DNA of 52,345 nt, taken from positions 1 to 52,345 of the forward strand of contig NZ_JALIFP010000028.1 in the NCBI RefSeq assembly GCF_022867885.1, given 5' to 3'. Positions 10,001-17,777 of this stretch are shown here, one piece after another; the stretch's first letter is position 1, and each line of letters starts with the position of its first letter. The notes beneath the pieces are model-generated. The model ran no database searches and was not told where the DNA came from. It saw only the letters and a list, made by a program, of their open reading frames with translations. The translations under genes and the position numbers were made by a program. The stretch is from Lederbergia sp. NSJ-179 (GTDB taxonomy: Bacteria; Bacillota; Bacilli; Bacillales; Bacillaceae_C).

Positions 10001-10629
10001 ATACAGTCATCCTCTACGACACTTGGTGGAACCCGGCAGTTGAGGAACAAGCAGCAGACCGTGTCCACAGAATTGGTCAGACAAAAGCTGTTCAAGTGAT
10101 CAAGCTAGTCGCACGTGGCACAATTGAGGAAAAAATGAATGAACTACAAGAGAAAAAGAGACATCTTATAGATGAAGTGATTGATGCAAAAAAGAATTTT
10201 ACAACTTTGCTTACAGAAGAGGATATTCGGGAAATTTTAGCGATTCAGAAGGGGAATGAAGATGTGGAATCAGAGATGCCAGAGCCCAAAAAAATTCTGG
10301 CTTCAATATTAGCTAGTCATGATAATAGTAAGAAACTTCCTCATTTTCAAGACCAGATAAAAAAACTCATCAATGTTGAAAAAGAGGAAATACACTACTA
10401 CACACCTAATGAAGTTGCCAAGAAGCTAGGGTTAAGTGATCAAACCATTCGACGTATGTGCGAAAGAGGAAGCTTTGAAGGAGCTTATAAAACGGAGGGT
10501 GGACATTGGAAAATTCCGGAGGATATCTTCATTACAACCAGAGAGCAAGATGAAATAGCGGAAGAGGTTCTTAAACAGATTGATAGAAAAAATAGTGTAA
10601 CGGGGGATGTCGATGAGTTTGATCTTTGA
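7069..10629 (+). CDS. SWIM zinc-finger SNF2 helicase with C-terminal MerR/excisionase-like HTH
   Basis: This is a 1,186-residue SNF2-family ATPase. A SWIM zinc finger is visible near the N-terminus as C67-x-C69-x9-C79-x-H81. The SNF2 core begins near residue 605: Walker A DDMGLGKT is at 632-639 and DEAQ at 733-736. Later come the helicase C motifs RVLIFSQFTKMLQL and ADRVHRIGQTKAVQVIKL. Residues about 1110-1155 (YYTPNEVAKKLGLSDQTIRR) form a MerR/excisionase-type helix-turn-helix with a wing, an unusual tail for a bacterial SNF2 protein. B. subtilis encodes SNF2 (YwqA) and SWIM (YwqB) parts separately; here they are fused. The TTG start has AGGGAGGGG 6 bases upstream. It follows the nuclease-helicase gene, so the two may act together on DNA. 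Confidence 0.88.
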   Translation: MNIELNRKKIIEMCGTVSFKRGKAYYDTNKVTIERDDSIRCEAIVTGAEDFYVTIEKGESGEIRTKCSCPPLPSFKHDCQHIAAVLVAIYEQQRNGTAPLTQNQALTEGLFHLFHHKEKQSSRSQLHFENRQILDVEFLCRPIIIGGRQSMFGIEARVGTTKVHNIRVFLEQVKMGNPSSLSPSFTYHPERHCFREETDAVIQQLIRVTQDEKVYVDTLPNKTDWTFSNDILLIPPSSWERLIPLLSSAPLVKLEYDGNTFDSFSLSSEPLPLQFDLSGTTAGDYELKIKGLDQMMLLNAYRTALSEGRVVLLERRESERLSELNQMLGFSRSNRILIPHRQISDFFEKIVPGLKRLGEVHISGERPQTPLVAKLYLDRVKNRLLAGLEFHYEGVVIHPLEKELERGPVLIRDVEKEEAILQLMEESSFAQTEGGYFLHNEELEYEFLYHKLPKLEKLVQVYATTAVRSRIIKKNPPPRIKVGFKKNRTDWLEFKFEIDGIPERQIREVLAALEEKRKYYRLHSGALLSLETREFEEIQRFLHAAPIQDEDLESGLNVPVVRGFQLMDSTDDPDVFKLEESFRQFLRKIQDPNQLYFEVPKTLELVLHGYQKHGYRWMKALAHFGFGGILADDMGLGKTLQSIAFILSELTDIRKRKLPILIVCPSSLTYNWMNEFSKFASDLKVTVIDGHKVKRIALQKDVAHNDVVITSYPLLRTDIKWYEKQAFHTVFFDEAQAFKNPFTQTAKAVNKVQAEHYFALTGTPIENSLEELWSIFHVVFPELFQGLKEYSNLSRKKIIRRIRPFLLRRTKVEVLAELPVKTTSQESVELLPDQKKLYAAYLAKLRHDTLKHLDKDTLQKNRIRILAGLTRLRQICCHPVLFVDGYKGSSAKFEQLFRLLEEARLSGRRVLIFSQFTKMLQLIGGELVKQGQSYFYLDGQTPSEERVDRCQRFNAGERHIFLISLKAGGTGLNLTGADTVILYDTWWNPAVEEQAADRVHRIGQTKAVQVIKLVARGTIEEKMNELQEKKRHLIDEVIDAKKNFTTLLTEEDIREILAIQKGNEDVESEMPEPKKILASILASHDNSKKLPHFQDQIKKLINVEKEEIHYYTPNEVAKKLGLSDQTIRRMCERGSFEGAYKTEGGHWKIPEDIFITTREQDEIAEEVLKQIDRKNSVTGDVDEFDL

Positions 10630-10696
10630 TACTAATAATCCCCGAAGGTCTTTATCGATACAACCGTATTGGAGCCATCCGTTTTGTGAACCTAAG

Positions 10697-10746
10697 AATC
10701 CCCCACTTTGAGCAAACCACAGGTTGCTATGTGGGGGATTTTTTAC
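10697..10746 (+). terminator. Terminator with CCCCCAC/GTGGGGG stem
   Basis: AATCCCCCAC at 10697-10706 pairs with GTGGGGGATT at 10731-10740 and is followed by TTTT. A smaller inner repeat, AGCAAACC and GGTTGCT, lies in the loop. It separates the SNF2 gene from the convergent ABC permease gene and resembles the hairpins upstream of glgB. Confidence 0.8.
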
Positions 10747-12686
10747 AATGCTTCTTTAATGACCTTTTTGTAGTAAAGAACAGAAAGCATTCCGAAAATC
10801 GAGTATAAGCCGGTATAGATCACCATGACAATCAACATCGGGGTCCACAACTCTGACCCAAAGAAGAACCATCCGGATTGGACAGCGAAATAGCTATGGG
10901 AAAGACCAACGATTAAAGGAATGCCGAAATTAAAGAATTGTTTTGTTTGAATCCCTCTTAATAAATCTCCCCGAGTAAAACCAAGTTTCCGCAATATCGT
11001 ATAGTTGGGTTTTTCATCTTCACTTTCATCCATTTGCTTAAAATAAAGAATACAACCAGAAGTAATCAAAAAGGTTAATCCCAAGAAACCAACGATAAAC
11101 ATCATTAGTCCCATGTTCTGTTTCTGATTGATGCTTAATTGAAGTTGAGAAAAGTTTGGAGCGTTCTCGCTAAGACTCAAGCTTTGAAATATTTCATTGG
11201 CCTCTTCCACTTTGGATTCATCCTCCAGATCAATTCCGATAAACAGGGAGGATTCCTGCTGGATAACTGGGTTCAGATCGTTTTTTAGACGTTGAAAAAT
11301 TGTATCATCGACAATCGCAGTAGGCAGACCACCATTCGTAAAATTATAGGGAATGATAAATTTCTTTTCTAACCCGATATATTTTTGCGGAATCGTTTCT
11401 TTCTGTCCGATCCATTCAATTTTGCCTGAAGCTTTAAGGGACATCATTTTATTCAAGGCATCACTATACCCTGTAAAGAGGGTTTCGTCCTTCTTTAAAT
11501 TTAACCCCTGGACGGCTTTATCGCTAACAACTGGAAGGGTCATCGTATTCGAATCAAAGTTTAACTCTAACTTTGTATTCAATATTTGCTCTACATTCAC
11601 ATCTACTTGAATAACATCAATCCTTGTTTCACGGTAGTCTATTTTTCTCGCCTTTAAAGCTTCTTTAAATTGCTCTGCATCTGCGGTTGTTGTTAGCGAA
11701 AAATGAGCCGGTACATTATCTTTCGCCCCTTTTTCCGCAGAATAGTAGGAGATATAACTTAAAGATAATAGGCCGATGGCAAGCGCTGATACGGTTGTGA
11801 TAATGGTTAATAAAAAGGCATTTGATTTCATCCGAAACATAATCGAGGAAAGCGATAAAACTTCATTTATATTTAAGTATCCACCTTTCTTTTTTCGGAT
11901 GATGTTCGTGATAAATGTAACTGATCCTTTATAAAAAAGATAGGTTCCGATGATGACAGATCCCAGAATGAAAATCATCGCTAAAAAAAGTTCCTTCAAG
12001 TTTGAAAAGTCTCCATCAAATAACTTTGATGAAATATAATAGCCCGAAAGGATGAAAATGATCCCCATTGCTCCGAAAATGATTTCAAATAGACTTACTT
12101 TTTTCACTCTAGCTTCTGCCGAGGATATCACCCTAAATAACGACAAAATCGTTTGCCTTTTGATAAACACATAGTTCATTAACATAATGAAAAGATAAAT
12201 CACGGCAAATACAATAAGTGTTTGGATAAGTGCCTCTGTAGAAAATTGGAGAGTAGTGCTTGTCTCAATCCCCATTATTTTTAATAAAATCATCATGATT
12301 AATTTTGAACTGGAAAATCCAATAAAGATTCCGAAAAGTAAGGAACCAAAATAAAGAATAAAGTTTTCAACACTTAAGAGACGGAATATTTTATTTCTTG
12401 TCATTCCAATTAGCTGAAATAAGCCGATTTCTTTGCTACGGCGTTTCACAAAAAGCTTATTCGCATATAAAAGGAAAATGGCGACAATGGAAACAAGAAG
12501 GACGGATGCAGCCTTAATCGCAGCTGCCCCTTTTATAGACCCTTTTGTTTCATCCATAGATGGATCATATTGCAGTGTGACAAAGGCGAAATAAAGTGCG
12601 ACACTAAAAATAAGAGCAAACACATAGAGATAATAGTTTTTTATATTTTTCTTCAGATTGCGGAGGATAAGTTGATTAATGCTCAT
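10743..12686 (-). CDS. Bce-type ABC transporter permease (FtsX/MacB-like)
   Basis: This 647-residue permease has the BceB plan. TM1 ([18 protein letters not shown]) is near residue 25, more TMs follow, then one large extracellular domain of roughly 200 residues after the [11 protein letters not shown] segment. Three more TMs start at about residue 530 ([20 protein letters not shown]). In this family the extracellular domain senses or frees peptide antibiotics that bind lipid II-cycle intermediates, and the permease signals to the kinase. The start overlaps the end of the ATPase gene by 11 bases, so translation is probably coupled. The B. subtilis counterparts are BceB, PsdB and YxdM. Which peptide it handles cannot be told. 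Confidence 0.88.
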   Translation of the reverse strand: MSINQLILRNLKKNIKNYYLYVFALIFSVALYFAFVTLQYDPSMDETKGSIKGAAAIKAASVLLVSIVAIFLLYANKLFVKRRSKEIGLFQLIGMTRNKIFRLLSVENFILYFGSLLFGIFIGFSSSKLIMMILLKIMGIETSTTLQFSTEALIQTLIVFAVIYLFIMLMNYVFIKRQTILSLFRVISSAEARVKKVSLFEIIFGAMGIIFILSGYYISSKLFDGDFSNLKELFLAMIFILGSVIIGTYLFYKGSVTFITNIIRKKKGGYLNINEVLSLSSIMFRMKSNAFLLTIITTVSALAIGLLSLSYISYYSAEKGAKDNVPAHFSLTTTADAEQFKEALKARKIDYRETRIDVIQVDVNVEQILNTKLELNFDSNTMTLPVVSDKAVQGLNLKKDETLFTGYSDALNKMMSLKASGKIEWIGQKETIPQKYIGLEKKFIIPYNFTNGGLPTAIVDDTIFQRLKNDLNPVIQQESSLFIGIDLEDESKVEEANEIFQSLSLSENAPNFSQLQLSINQKQNMGLMMFIVGFLGLTFLITSGCILYFKQMDESEDEKPNYTILRKLGFTRGDLLRGIQTKQFFNFGIPLIVGLSHSYFAVQSGWFFFGSELWTPMLIVMVIYTGLYSIFGMLSVLYYKKVIKEAL

Positions 12687-13437
12687 TTTGCACCCCGCTT
12701 AATACAGCCTGCGTCTTCATAATGTCGTTAAAAAAGGCCTGTCTTGATTGGTCGCCTTTATTTAATTGTGAATAGATTTGCCCATCTTTTATAAAAACCA
12801 CTCTGCTACAGAAACTTGCGGCAGTTGGGTCGTGAGTGACCATAATGATAGTAGCTTTTCTTTTCTGATTCAATTCACTCAGCTTGTTTAACAAATCAGA
12901 AGCTGATTTTGAATCAAGTGCACCTGTTGGTTCGTCAGCAAAAATGATACTTGGTTGATGAATAAAAGACCTAGCGGCAGAAGTCCGCTGTTTTTGCCCG
13001 CCTGATATTTCATTTGGATACTTGTCTTTTATATCATAAATCCCCAGTTCTGTAGCCACTTCTTTGAACTTTTGATTCGCCTCTTTTTTCGCCACCTTGG
13101 TAATCGATAATGGCAACAAAATATTTTCTTTCACTGTTAAAGTATCCAATAAGTTGTATTCCTGAAAAATGAAACCCAAATGATTCTTCCGAAATGCAGC
13201 CAATTGCTTTTCTTTCATGCTTGTCATGTCTTTTCCATCAATTTTGATCATCCCGGTGCTCACTTTATCAATAGAGGAAAGGACATTCAACAAGGTTGTT
13301 TTCCCGGAACCAGATGCACCCATAATGCCGACAAATTCCCCTTCTTCTGCACTAATATCGATGCCCTTCAAAACTTCTTGTTTATTTAATTTATTGCCAT
13401 AGTTTTTATATATTTTTGCTGCTTCTAATATCTTCAA
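12676..13437 (-). CDS. Bce-type ABC transporter ATP-binding protein
   Basis: This is a 253-residue ATPase of the MacB/LolD type that pairs with the permease downstream. Walker [11 protein letters not shown] is at about 39-48, the Q-loop is in [10 protein letters not shown], the signature is [15 protein letters not shown] and Walker B is [13 protein letters not shown], followed by the MVTHD switch histidine. The signature has [12 protein letters not shown] where most relatives have RVAIAR, a mild variation. The TTG start has AAAGGAGAG upstream. A palindrome and a TATAAT box lie in the 99-base gap after the kinase gene, which suggests a separate inducible promoter for the transporter genes, as in B. 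subtilis. Confidence 0.9.
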   Translation of the reverse strand: MKILEAAKIYKNYGNKLNKQEVLKGIDISAEEGEFVGIMGASGSGKTTLLNVLSSIDKVSTGMIKIDGKDMTSMKEKQLAAFRKNHLGFIFQEYNLLDTLTVKENILLPLSITKVAKKEANQKFKEVATELGIYDIKDKYPNEISGGQKQRTSAARSFIHQPSIIFADEPTGALDSKSASDLLNKLSELNQKRKATIIMVTHDPTAASFCSRVVFIKDGQIYSQLNKGDQSRQAFFNDIMKTQAVLSGVQNEH

Positions 13438-13466
13438 TTTGATACTCTCCTTTCATCCATACTTCT

Positions 13467-13546
13467 ATTATAAAGACCCTTCCTTCTCTTATCCTTTGAT
13501 TGAGCGAACAAATGATAAAGGCATGTGACGTTTTTGTCACATGCCT
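13467..13546 (-). promoter_or_regulatory. Probable response-regulator operator and promoter of the ABC genes
   Basis: A perfect 11-base inverted repeat, AGGCATGTGAC at 13519-13529 and GTCACATGCCT at 13536-13546, lies about 60 bases upstream of a TATAAT (ATTATA on the plus strand at 13467-13472). The -35 region is poor, as expected for an activated promoter. The position and spacing fit BceR-type control. The hairpin could instead be a terminator for the kinase gene, but no good T-run follows it. Confidence 0.55.
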
Positions 13547-14541
13547 GCAATATAATGAAAATCATTTCTTTTTGGAAAGGTTAAGGTAAAAGTTGTGCCT
13601 ATTGCCGTTTTCGAATTCACGTGGATATCGATCAATAGCGGTTGAGCTGCTTTTTTGGCCAAGTACAACCCCATGCCTGTTGCCGCATTTTCTTGCTTCT
13701 CGGACGTAGTCGTAAAGCCTTTATCAAATATCCTCGGAAGATCTTTTGAGGCAATTCCACGTCCGAAATCCGTAATCTCTAGGTTTGTTTGCTCATTTTG
13801 CTGATAGGTTTTGATCATAATATCCGAGGATTGACTGTATTTAATGGCATTTGTTAACAACTGTCTGATAATGAAAGATAACCATTTGCTATCACTAAGC
13901 ACTTCTGTGACCTCTAAGTCCACATTAAACCCAATTCCTTTCTGCATACACCAAGACTGTAAGGATTTAATCTCTGCAAAAATAATTGATTTTACATCTG
14001 CTTTTTCAATATGCAGATCATTTTCAATAAAGGAGATCCTCCTTTGATGAAGTTGCTGGTCCAAAAGTAAATGAATTCGCAGCCACTCATGCGTCAATTG
14101 AGCTTTCATTTTATTATCCCCCAAACGGTCAATGATCAAATGCATGGCAGTTAACGGTGTTTTCACTTCATGGATCCAAGATAACAGATCATCTTTTTCC
14201 TGCTCTACGATCATCGAGTTTTGGGAAGCTTGCTTTTTGAGTCGTTCGGTTTGGTCAATTATATTTTCTTCCACAATTTTCTCAAAGGGACTTTCGGCAG
14301 ATGCTATATTCGTTAGGTCGAGGTCTTTTTCCCATTCTTCCAGACTTTTATAAAACTTTGTTTCTTTATAGTAACGGATCATGACAAAAACGATAAAAAT
14401 CAGGCAAGATAAAAAGACGATATAAAGGATGGGTGTGAATGGAATGGTTGGATCAATATAGGCAATGAAAAGTGCGAGTCCTTGTACAAAAAGGAAGAGC
14501 AAAATCCAACTGCATCTTTCGATGAAAAATTTCCTAATCAT
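13537..14541 (-). CDS. Intramembrane-sensing histidine kinase, BceS-like
   Basis: This 334-residue kinase has two N-terminal TM helices (about 12-29 and 38-55) joined by only a few residues, so it has almost no extracellular sensor. This is typical of BceS-like kinases that take their signal from the ABC transporter. The phosphorylated histidine is H124 in SWIHEVKTPL. The ATPase domain shows the N-box LLTNAIKYS and G-boxes in DFGRGIASKDLPR and GMGLYLAKK. It overlaps the response regulator gene by 8 bases. Its stop codon lies inside the inverted repeat described above. Confidence 0.9.
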   Translation of the reverse strand: MIRKFFIERCSWILLFLFVQGLALFIAYIDPTIPFTPILYIVFLSCLIFIVFVMIRYYKETKFYKSLEEWEKDLDLTNIASAESPFEKIVEENIIDQTERLKKQASQNSMIVEQEKDDLLSWIHEVKTPLTAMHLIIDRLGDNKMKAQLTHEWLRIHLLLDQQLHQRRISFIENDLHIEKADVKSIIFAEIKSLQSWCMQKGIGFNVDLEVTEVLSDSKWLSFIIRQLLTNAIKYSQSSDIMIKTYQQNEQTNLEITDFGRGIASKDLPRIFDKGFTTTSEKQENAATGMGLYLAKKAAQPLLIDIHVNSKTAIGTTFTLTFPKRNDFHYIAGM

Positions 14542-15241
14542 GATGATAATCCTCTTCTATAGCGATATAGCCTTGTCCAACTTTTGTTTCTATATAGGGG
14601 CCCAAACCAAGCTGATCTAGTTTTTTCCTTAACCGATTTACATTTACGGTTAAGGTATTATCACTTACGAAGCGTTCATCATCCCACAGACTCTGAATTA
14701 ATTTCTCACGACTAACGATCTTATTTTTTTGCGTAATTAATAATTTCAATATAAAAATTTCGTTTTTCGTTAATTCAACTGCTCCTGCCTGATTTTTGAC
14801 GGTATTTTTTTCAAAATCAATCGTTGCTCCGTTCCATATCTTAAATGCAGTTTCTTCCGAATTATAGTTGTAGATACGACGAAGAACAGCTTGAATTTTA
14901 GCTATAAGTACATCAAAATGAAAGGGCTTTTGGATATAGTCATCCGCTCCTAGTTGCATGGACATCACGATATCCGTCGGATGATCACGCGATGATAAAA
15001 ATATAATAGGCACCTTCGAGTAGGATCGGATCATGCGGCACCAATGGAACCCATCAAATTTCGGTAATTGGATATCAATGATCACTAAATCCGGTTTTAA
15101 GGTTGTAAATTCCTGCATGACATGATTAAAATCAGTAACCCCATAGACGTCATAAGACCATTGAGATAATCTGTCTTTGATTTCACGAAAGAGCGTTGCA
15201 TCATCTTCAATCAGTAGGATTTTAAACAATGAATTCACCAC
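14534..15241 (-). CDS. OmpR-family response regulator, BceR-like
   Basis: This 235-residue protein has a receiver domain with the acidic pair in LIEDD, the phospho-acceptor D56 in DLVIIDIQLP and the conserved lysine in QKPF. A winged-helix OmpR DNA-binding domain follows (SDNTLTVNVNRLRKKL). It is first in the four-gene minus-strand order regulator, kinase, ATPase, permease, the order of B. subtilis yxdJKLM. The listed start is a GTG followed by a second GTG. A TTG four codons in is a possible alternative because no good ribosome binding site precedes the first GTG. The likely targets are the ABC genes in the same cluster. Confidence 0.9.
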   Translation of the reverse strand: MVNSLFKILLIEDDATLFREIKDRLSQWSYDVYGVTDFNHVMQEFTTLKPDLVIIDIQLPKFDGFHWCRMIRSYSKVPIIFLSSRDHPTDIVMSMQLGADDYIQKPFHFDVLIAKIQAVLRRIYNYNSEETAFKIWNGATIDFEKNTVKNQAGAVELTKNEIFILKLLITQKNKIVSREKLIQSLWDDERFVSDNTLTVNVNRLRKKLDQLGLGPYIETKVGQGYIAIEEDYHHD

Positions 15242-15630
15242 ACATTTTTATATTTATTATAAATTGTATAGAAAGTCGTTCCTTTTTGTCTATTAAACAG
15301 AGCTTGATTAACAATGAACCCCTCAATTATTAACGTGGTGATCCAAATATATCTTTATTCAAATTTTCTTCCACTAAAATCTTATTAGGTCTATCTATAA
15401 TGATCTGGGGAAAAACTCCATTTACAAATAAAAATCCATCATACTAAATTTTTACAGCAAACATAAAATTTGTTCACTTGTTCAAAAAAACGATCATAGT
15501 AAGATTGTTATAAATATTCATTTTGATAACGCTTCAATAATTAATGTATGGGTAGACCAGCAACGAATCGCTCCAATGGAAGGGGGGAATCAATAGAAAC
15601 CCCACTCATTCCCTGAAAGGATGCCTGTTT
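15242..15630. other. Intergenic region before the collapsed paralogue
   Basis: This AT-rich region separates the divergent response regulator and the genes to the right. It should hold their promoters, but I cannot fix one with confidence. An AAGGGGGGAA stretch near 15580 is not followed by a usable frame. No RNA structure stands out. Confidence 0.4.
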
Positions 15631-15745
15631 ATGAAAAAAGCACAACAAAAAGTTGGAAAGTTAGTCGCCTTTGCCCAACCAAGGTCCAAAGCAAATCGAG
15701 CATCTAGTTGCCACTGAAAAACTAGAGGAAATAATGGTAAAATAA
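15631..15745 (+). pseudogene. Collapsed paralogue of the next gene (N- and C-terminal ends only)
   Basis: The frame from ATG 15631 begins KKAQQKVGKLVAFAQPRSKA, which resembles VVQFGQSKSKA near the start of the gene at 15886. In a shifted frame, 15692-15745 reads QIEHLVATEKLEEIMVK followed by a stop. This is nearly the C-terminus of the same downstream protein (QIEHLVTTEKQERITSQ), and the DNA also matches closely. The simplest reading is a tandem duplicate that lost about 600 internal bases. The frame across the junction is not kept, so it is probably not functional. Confidence 0.75.
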
Positions 15746-15885
15746 GTTCCCACGATATTTTTCCATGCAACATGTTCCTAATTGAATACTATTGCTAAAT
15801 TTTTAAAAAAGGAAGGAAATTGCCCGTTAATGTCGAATTAGAATGAAGAGAAGGAAATAAAAAAATTCAGAAAGGGTAGATGCTT

Positions 15886-16611
15886 GTGAAAGAGAATATG
15901 GAAAAGGTGGTACAATTTGGTCAGTCTAAATCTAAGGCAACCCGGTTCCGTCATGATCATCCGATTTCTAGGGAGTTACAGAGTGAATTGTTAGAGGTTT
16001 ATAAGGATTTTGTTCTGTATGTATCAAGGGAAGAATACGCTGAACCCCAATCTTGGTTAAAGGAATTTATTGAAGCCCATTCACTAGAGAAAGAGAAAAT
16101 AGAAGCATTAGAGATTAATTTAATGTGGTGGAAGGTTTTGTACAAAAGCGATGACTATAACTATGTGGAGAATTATATCTTTAATAATATCCGCCGTTTA
16201 AATCAATCCCCAATCATGATCCATTGGTTAAAGGAATGGGAGAAGGCCACCCCCAAGTTCTACTATGTTGGTTACACGTATAGTGATCGAGTTTTCATCT
16301 TGATCGATTTGCTGACAGAAGAAACAGTCGAGGTCATTGTCTTAGATGCATGTGCCGTTCCACCTGCAAAAGGGGAAATAATGATGGGAACCCTCATTCC
16401 AATTGGTGATGCTTTATACTTTCCGATTCTTGACTTTTACCACTTTGATCTTAGAGCGAGAAATGAAATAGCTTTACATCTCCATGAAAACTATCGGAAA
16501 TGTGTACAAGAAACTTCTATCTTTGAAGCATTCTTCCGCATCCTCTCTGAAGTACTACAAATCGAGCACTTGGTTACCACAGAAAAACAAGAGAGAATCA
16601 CTTCTCAATAA
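15886..16611 (+). CDS. Conserved-looking protein of unknown function
   Basis: I do not recognise this protein of about 241 residues. It has no signal peptide or clear TM helix. It begins with a basic stretch (KVVQFGQSKSKATRFRHDHP), continues with a helical, acidic and tryptophan-rich middle (INLMWWKVLYKSDDYNYVE), then a beta-rich part (FYYVGYTYSDRVFILIDL and GTLIPIGDALYFPILDFYHF) and a helical C-terminus. The layout resembles N-terminal regions of some SEC-C metal-binding proteins, but no SEC-C cysteines are present. GTG 15886 is preferred over ATG 15880 because AAAGGG at 15871-15876 is too close to the ATG. A wrecked paralogue lies just upstream, so the family has duplicated here. Confidence 0.75.
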   Translation: MKENMEKVVQFGQSKSKATRFRHDHPISRELQSELLEVYKDFVLYVSREEYAEPQSWLKEFIEAHSLEKEKIEALEINLMWWKVLYKSDDYNYVENYIFNNIRRLNQSPIMIHWLKEWEKATPKFYYVGYTYSDRVFILIDLLTEETVEVIVLDACAVPPAKGEIMMGTLIPIGDALYFPILDFYHFDLRARNEIALHLHENYRKCVQETSIFEAFFRILSEVLQIEHLVTTEKQERITSQ

Positions 16612-17180
16612 ATTCTTCTACACTTTTTTCCGCATTTTTATACAGACATCCAGATGAACAGAGCATCAATTCATCCATTTATGAAAACCTGGATAATAAA
16701 AGTTATAGCGTTGCAGATCTTTCTTGCAAGGGCTTTTCATATACAATGAAAAGTGCGATTTAAAGGGTATTTTATCGTGGGGGAGCCTATTTCAGTCCGT
16801 CATCCAGACAACAAAAGCCAAGGGTCCCCCTTTTTGTTGCCTCCTACGGAAACCCCGTTGATCCTTATTTCTCCATTTGAAATCGGTAAACATCCCTTAT
16901 TAAAACCATTCCATCTTTATTATAAAATCCCCTTGTTTTAATGATTGAAAGAGATAGAGCTGTTTTTACTATCACCTAGAATGTTTTTCAGGGAATCATT
17001 TATAGATTCCAATCTTTTCCCGGGAAATATTGTCGAAAATAGGGGAAATGAATGGATCATTTTTCTAATTTTTAAATGGTAAGCTTTGAAAAAAACGAGA
17101 CAAGAGGGAAAAACAAAAGTGTTAGGGAAACATTTTGGGATTTTGTGTTAATATAGGTATAAATGTCTGGAGGATAAAAA
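16612..17180. other. Intergenic region, possible decayed fragment
   Basis: No intact gene is seen. On the minus strand 16865-16980 an open stretch ends in RGFYNKDGMVLIRDVYRFQM and a stop. This resembles the C-terminus of a GNAT acetyltransferase, but it has no start and no domain core. A terminator-like hairpin lies at 16779-16835. The acetyltransferase ribosome binding site GGAGG is at 17169-17173. Confidence 0.35.
16779..16835 (+). terminator. Possible long-loop terminator
   Basis: GGGGGA and TCCCCC, extended by CC/GG across a bulge, pair over a loop of about 40 bases and are followed by TTTTT. It lies about 170 bases after the unknown gene, so its role is uncertain. Confidence 0.35.
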
Positions 17181-17747
17181 TTGTATAAAGCCGAGATCGA
17201 TTCGAATACGTATATCGCAATACTAGAGCCAAGGCATGCAGAGGAGTTATTTGCTTTAATCGATGGCAGTCGGGAAAGCATCGGGAAATGGCTTGCCTTT
17301 CCAGCCTTTACAAATGAAGTTCAAGACACAAGGAATTTTATTGAGAGATCTCTACAACGATTGGCTTCAAACAATGGCTACTGGGCAGGAATTTGGTATA
17401 AAGGGCACATCGCCGGTTCCATTGGTTTTTTGTATCTGGATTGGGGAAATAAAAAGACAGAAATTGGCTATTGGTTGGGGAAAGAATTTAAAGGGCTTGG
17501 TTTAGCCACAAAAGCATGTGCCTTGCTGGTTGACCATGCCTTCACTGATTTCCAGCTACATAAAGTGGAAATTAAGATGGCTACTAATAATGAAAAAAGT
17601 AAAGCCATTCCGGAACGATTAGGTTTTAAAAGAGAAGGCATGATAAGAGATTATGAGTTTCTCCATGGTGAGTATCATGATCGGGTGATTTACGGTCTGC
17701 TAGAGGATGAATGGAAAAATGGATCAATCATTAAAAACAACGAGTGA
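17181..17747 (+). CDS. GNAT family N-acetyltransferase, RimJ/RimL-like
   Basis: This 188-residue acetyltransferase has the RimJ/RimL plan: an N-terminal strand with LEPRHAEELFALID, the core GSIGFLYLDWGNKKTEIGYW, the acetyl-CoA loop in LGKEFKGLGLATKAC and the C-terminal NNEKSKAIPERLGFKREGM. Relatives acetylate the N-terminus of ribosomal proteins or small amines. The substrate is not predictable. The TTG start has GGAGG 7 bases upstream. A strong hairpin that overlaps the stop codon separates it from the convergent SDR gene. It looks monocistronic. Confidence 0.88.
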   Translation: MYKAEIDSNTYIAILEPRHAEELFALIDGSRESIGKWLAFPAFTNEVQDTRNFIERSLQRLASNNGYWAGIWYKGHIAGSIGFLYLDWGNKKTEIGYWLGKEFKGLGLATKACALLVDHAFTDFQLHKVEIKMATNNEKSKAIPERLGFKREGMIRDYEFLHGEYHDRVIYGLLEDEWKNGSIIKNNE

Positions 17748-17770
17748 CCATCTTGTTCACTCGTTGTTTA
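17735..17770. terminator. Bidirectional terminator between GNAT and SDR genes
   Basis: AAACAACGAGTGA and TCACTCGTTGTTT form a perfect 13-base stem with a 9-base loop. A and T runs at the two ends allow use in both directions. Confidence 0.8.
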
Positions 17771-17777
17771 CGTGGGA

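Noticed and set aside
13519-13546. Inverted repeat as the kinase terminator
   Set aside because: The stem is followed by only a short TTTA on the minus strand, and its place before the ABC promoter fits an operator better. It is kept as an alternative.
16753-16941. 62-residue plus-strand ORF
   Set aside because: No ribosome binding site, an unusual proline-rich composition and a terminator-like hairpin inside it. The opposite strand looks more protein-like.
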